Shown here: positions 61,518-64,000 of the stretch, piece after piece
Layout of the letters: every line of letters begins with the position of its first letter
How positions within the stretch are numbered: position 1 is the stretch's first letter
Source: Longimicrobium sp.
GTDB lineage: Bacteria > Gemmatimonadota > Gemmatimonadetes > Longimicrobiales > Longimicrobiaceae
DNA length: 64,000 bases
Assembly (NCBI GenBank): GCA_036377595.1
Contig: DASUYB010000198.1
Span: forward strand, 57,249 to 121,248
Direction: 5' to 3'
Notes under the pieces: model-generated
Told to the model about the DNA's origin: nothing
The model's input: only the letters and a program-made list of their open reading frames with translations
Database searches by the model: none
Position numbers and translations under genes: made by a program

Positions 61518-62750
61518 TTGTACGAGGCAACGGACACGAGCGTGAAGTGCCGGCTGGCGGGGGTGCTGGCCGGCTTCATCCGCGACCGGCGGGAGGAGCT
61601 GACCCGGCGGTGGCTGGACCGCATCGCCGCGCGCGTGGAGCTGGACCCGAACCGCATCTTCCCCACCGACGAGATGCTGGACCACGTGCCGCTGCTGATG
61701 GACCGCATCGCCGACTACCTGGAGGATCCGTCGGAAGAGATTACCGCCGACGCGCCGGTGACGGGGAAGGCCATCGAGCTGGGTGAGCTGCGCTGGTCGC
61801 AGGGGTTCGACGCGCACGAGATCCTGAAGGAGTACGAGATCCTGGGCGGCGTGCTGTTCGCCTTCCTGGCGCGCTCGGTGGACGAGATCGACGAGGAATG
61901 CCCGCGCAGCGAGCTGCTGGCCTGCGCGCACCGCCTGTTCCGCGCCGTCTCGGTGATCCAGCAGGTCACCACCGCGCACTACCTGAGGCTGGCGGCGGAG
62001 CAGGTGACCGAGCGCGAGCAGCGGCTGCGCGGCTTCAACCGCATGGTCACGCACGAGCTGAAGAACCGCATCGCCTCGGTGCTGGGCGCGGGACAGCTGC
62101 TGGCGGACCCCGAGATCGCCTCGGACGAGCGGCAGCGCGCGCGCTTCGCGCAGATGGTGGTGCAGAACGCCGAGGGGATGCAGGCGGTGCTGGAGAACCT
62201 GCTGGAGCTGAGCCGGATGGACGTGGAGGCGCGGCGCCAGCGCAACGTCCCCCTGCCGCGCGTGGCGGCGGAGGTGTGCCGGCAGCTGCGCGACATGGCC
62301 GCCGCGCGCGGGGTGAAGGTGCGGCTGCGCGACCTTCCCGAGGTGGAGGTGAACGCGGCGGCGGTGGAGCTCTGCCTGAGCAACTACATCTCCAACGCCA
62401 TCAAGTACGCCGACCCTGCGCGCGACGAGCGCTGGGCCGAGGTGCGCGGCCGCCTGGCGGGCGAGGCGAGCGGGTGCGAGCTGGTGATCGAGGTGCGCGA
62501 CAACGGGCTGGGCGTGCCCGAGGACCGGCGCGAGCGCCTGTTCACCCGCTTCTTCCGCGCGCACGGCGACACGGTGACGGGAGTGGAGGGCACCGGCCTG
62601 GGCCTCAGCATCGTCCGCGACACGGTGGAGGCGATGGGCGGCCGCGCCTGGGCGGAGTTCGAGGGCGCGGAAGGCTCGTGCTTCCTCGTCTCCCTCCCCT
62701 GCCGCCGCCAGGCCGATCAACCCGCGGCGGAGGCGGCCGTCATCGCCTGA
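61518..62750 (+). CDS. Soluble sensor histidine kinase with RsbR-type N-domain
   Basis: 410 residues from TTG 61518; the exact start is uncertain. The N-terminal 150 residues have an all-helical, globin-like pattern ([40 protein letters not shown]) similar to the RsbR N-terminal domain. His[22 protein letters not shown] with His179. ATPase domain: [40 protein letters not shown] and [20 protein letters not shown]. No membrane segment and no adjacent response regulator. Likely responds to a cytoplasmic signal. Confidence 0.88.
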   Translation: MYEATDTSVKCRLAGVLAGFIRDRREELTRRWLDRIAARVELDPNRIFPTDEMLDHVPLLMDRIADYLEDPSEEITADAPVTGKAIELGELRWSQGFDAHEILKEYEILGGVLFAFLARSVDEIDEECPRSELLACAHRLFRAVSVIQQVTTAHYLRLAAEQVTEREQRLRGFNRMVTHELKNRIASVLGAGQLLADPEIASDERQRARFAQMVVQNAEGMQAVLENLLELSRMDVEARRQRNVPLPRVAAEVCRQLRDMAAARGVKVRLRDLPEVEVNAAAVELCLSNYISNAIKYADPARDERWAEVRGRLAGEASGCELVIEVRDNGLGVPEDRRERLFTRFFRAHGDTVTGVEGTGLGLSIVRDTVEAMGGRAWAEFEGAEGSCFLVSLPCRRQADQPAAEAAVIA

Positions 62751-62878
62751 TCGCCCCGATCTCCGTCTCTTTCATCGCGATCGACGTCACCTGCGCCGGA
62801 CGCGGCACGGAGCGCGCGGGTTCGCACCTTCGCCGCCGTATCGCCGTCATCTCATCTCCATCCCGTCGGAAGGCAGCC

Positions 62879-63829
62879 ATGGAGCTCACCGGCATCCACC
62901 ACCTGACCGCCATCTCGGCGAACATCCGCGAGAACCACCGCTTCTACACGCAGGTGATGGGGATGCGGCTGGTGAAGCGCAGCGTCAACCAGGACGACGT
63001 GAGCGCGTACCACCTGTTCTACGCCGACGGGGCGGGGAGCCCGGGGACGGACCTGACCTTCTTCGACTGGCCGGTGCCGCCGGAGCGGCGGGGGACGCAC
63101 AGCATCTCCCGCACGCACCTGCGCGTGCGCGGCCGCGACGCGCTGGAGTGGTGGGAGCGGCGGCTGCGCGAGCACGGCGTCTCCGCCAGGGAGGTCGGCG
63201 AGCGCGACGGGCGGGCGGTGCTGGACTTCGAGGACCCCGAGGGGCAGCGGCTGTCGCTGGTGGACGACGGCGGCGCGGGGTTCGATCCCGTCCCGTGGGA
63301 GCGCAGCCCCGTTCCCACCGAGTGCCAGGTGCGCGGGCTGGGGCCGATCGTGCTGAGCGTCCCCAGCATCACCGAGACGGACGCGGTGCTGACGCGCGCG
63401 CTTGAGATGCGCCGCGTGCGCGACTACGCGCACGATTCCGCGCAGCCGAACGTGCACGTGTACGAGATGGGCGGGGGCGGCCCGCACGCGGAGCTGCACG
63501 TGGCGGTGCAGCCGGACCTTCCCGTCGCCCGGCAGGGCGCGGGGGGCGTGCACCACGTGGCGTTCCGCACGCCGAACGAGGACGAGTACCACGCGTGGAC
63601 GGCGCGGCTGAACTCGCTCGGCATCCCCAACAGCGGCGAGATCGACCGCTACTGGTTCCGCAGCCTGTACTTCCGCGAGCCCAACGGGATCCTGTTCGAG
63701 ATCGCCACCGACGGCCCCGGCTTCGCGGTCGACGAGGACGCGTCGGCGCTGGGCGAGAAGGTGGTGCTGCCGCCTTTCCTGGAGCCGCACCGCGCAGCCA
63801 TCGTGGCCAACCTCAAGCCGATCGACTGA
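62879..63829 (+). CDS. VOC-family ring-cleaving dioxygenase
   Basis: 316 residues, two vicinal-oxygen-chelate modules. Metal ligands: first module His in [20 protein letters not shown]; second in [20 protein letters not shown]; final Glu in [18 protein letters not shown]. The conserved block [15 protein letters not shown] is typical of the family. It probably opens an aromatic or quinone-type ring, but substrates of this subgroup are mostly unknown. ATG at 62879 follows AAGG. The window ends 171 nt later without another recognisable gene. Confidence 0.9.
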   Translation: MELTGIHHLTAISANIRENHRFYTQVMGMRLVKRSVNQDDVSAYHLFYADGAGSPGTDLTFFDWPVPPERRGTHSISRTHLRVRGRDALEWWERRLREHGVSAREVGERDGRAVLDFEDPEGQRLSLVDDGGAGFDPVPWERSPVPTECQVRGLGPIVLSVPSITETDAVLTRALEMRRVRDYAHDSAQPNVHVYEMGGGGPHAELHVAVQPDLPVARQGAGGVHHVAFRTPNEDEYHAWTARLNSLGIPNSGEIDRYWFRSLYFREPNGILFEIATDGPGFAVDEDASALGEKVVLPPFLEPHRAAIVANLKPID

Positions 63830-64000
63830 CTTCGCTCGCGGAACGCCCCTCCCGCAGCGAGCAACTGCGTTCACCCACGGGCAGCGACCGACGCAGACGG
63901 CGATCGAGCCGCTGCGATCGTGCCGTGCAGGAACAAACCTTTTCGAAGTACCAGGACTCTAAAAATAGCCCACTTACCGTGCGGCGTGGCGGGGCGACCG

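Overview
The window is GC-rich bacterial chromosome. The gene families suggest a Gemmatimonadota-type bacterium, possibly Longimicrobiaceae: an hrcA-dnaJ-prmA block, a BlaI/M56 pair with a beta-helix tail, a LytS/LytT pair, a three-Cys-motif partner protein, a PCS-type phosphatidylcholine synthase and many small lineage-restricted proteins. This is an inference from gene content and composition, not from a phylogenetic marker. There is no rRNA, no recognisable tRNA, no CRISPR array and no complete insertion sequence.

Layout. 1-3.6 kb: an ABC ATPase followed by three tandem copies of a membrane-protein gene. 3.8-8.5 kb, minus strand: a DinB-like protein, a toxin-antitoxin pair, an aldehyde dehydrogenase and a GMC alcohol oxidase. 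8.6-11.2 kb: a low-complexity Gly/Arg/Asp/Tyr protein, a protein with the Rad52/ERF-like SAIGRALA motif and a small HAD-like protein. 11.2-16.2 kb: BlaI repressor with its operator, a giant M56 protein, a small hypothetical and RNase D. 16.7-23.6 kb: amidohydrolase, HemW and the heat-shock block. 23.6-25.8 kb: a less GC-rich accessory stretch with an HTH protein and a 2TM-GAF protein coupled to a 61-residue protein. 25.9-33.2 kb: YHS, HIT, Pcs, zinc-ribbon and stress membrane proteins, a tyrosine phosphatase coupled to a fructosamine kinase-like gene, and cardiolipin synthase. 33.3-34.9 kb: TcmP and its three-Cys-motif partner, convergent and overlapping at their stop codons. 35-45.8 kb: M1 peptidase, PAS/PAS/GAF kinase, M6 protease, permease and rhomboid. 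46.2-48.8 kb: SdpR-SdpI-hydrolase operon with a perfect operator palindrome. 50.1-52.7 kb: SPFH, NAD kinase-like and NrtR-type Nudix regulator behind a promoter overlapped by two 21-bp dyads. 52.8-64 kb: a HigBA-type pair, glycogen branching enzyme, LytS/LytT, a beta-propeller lipoprotein, a DUF2335-like membrane protein, another sensor kinase and a VOC dioxygenase.

How the genes work together. Most functional groups are short operons with 4-base stop/start overlaps (BlaI-M56, DnaJ-PrmA, phosphatase-kinase, SdpR-SdpI-hydrolase, NAD kinase-NrtR, GAF-61 aa). Three of the clearest operons each carry their own repressor together with a dyad at the promoter or start (BlaI, SdpR, NrtR), so autoregulation is a recurrent theme. 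Two sensor kinase genes have no adjacent response regulator, while LytS and LytT are separated by a repeat element.

The most distinctive structural feature is a set of at least seven families of short inverted-repeat elements in the gaps between genes. One of these lies in frame inside the kinase gene at 29780-30739 and appears to encode about 25-30 extra residues. The best candidates for new biology are the NrtR/NAD kinase/SPFH operon, the TcmP/three-Cys-motif pair, the in-frame repeat, and the 2TM-GAF/61-residue pair.
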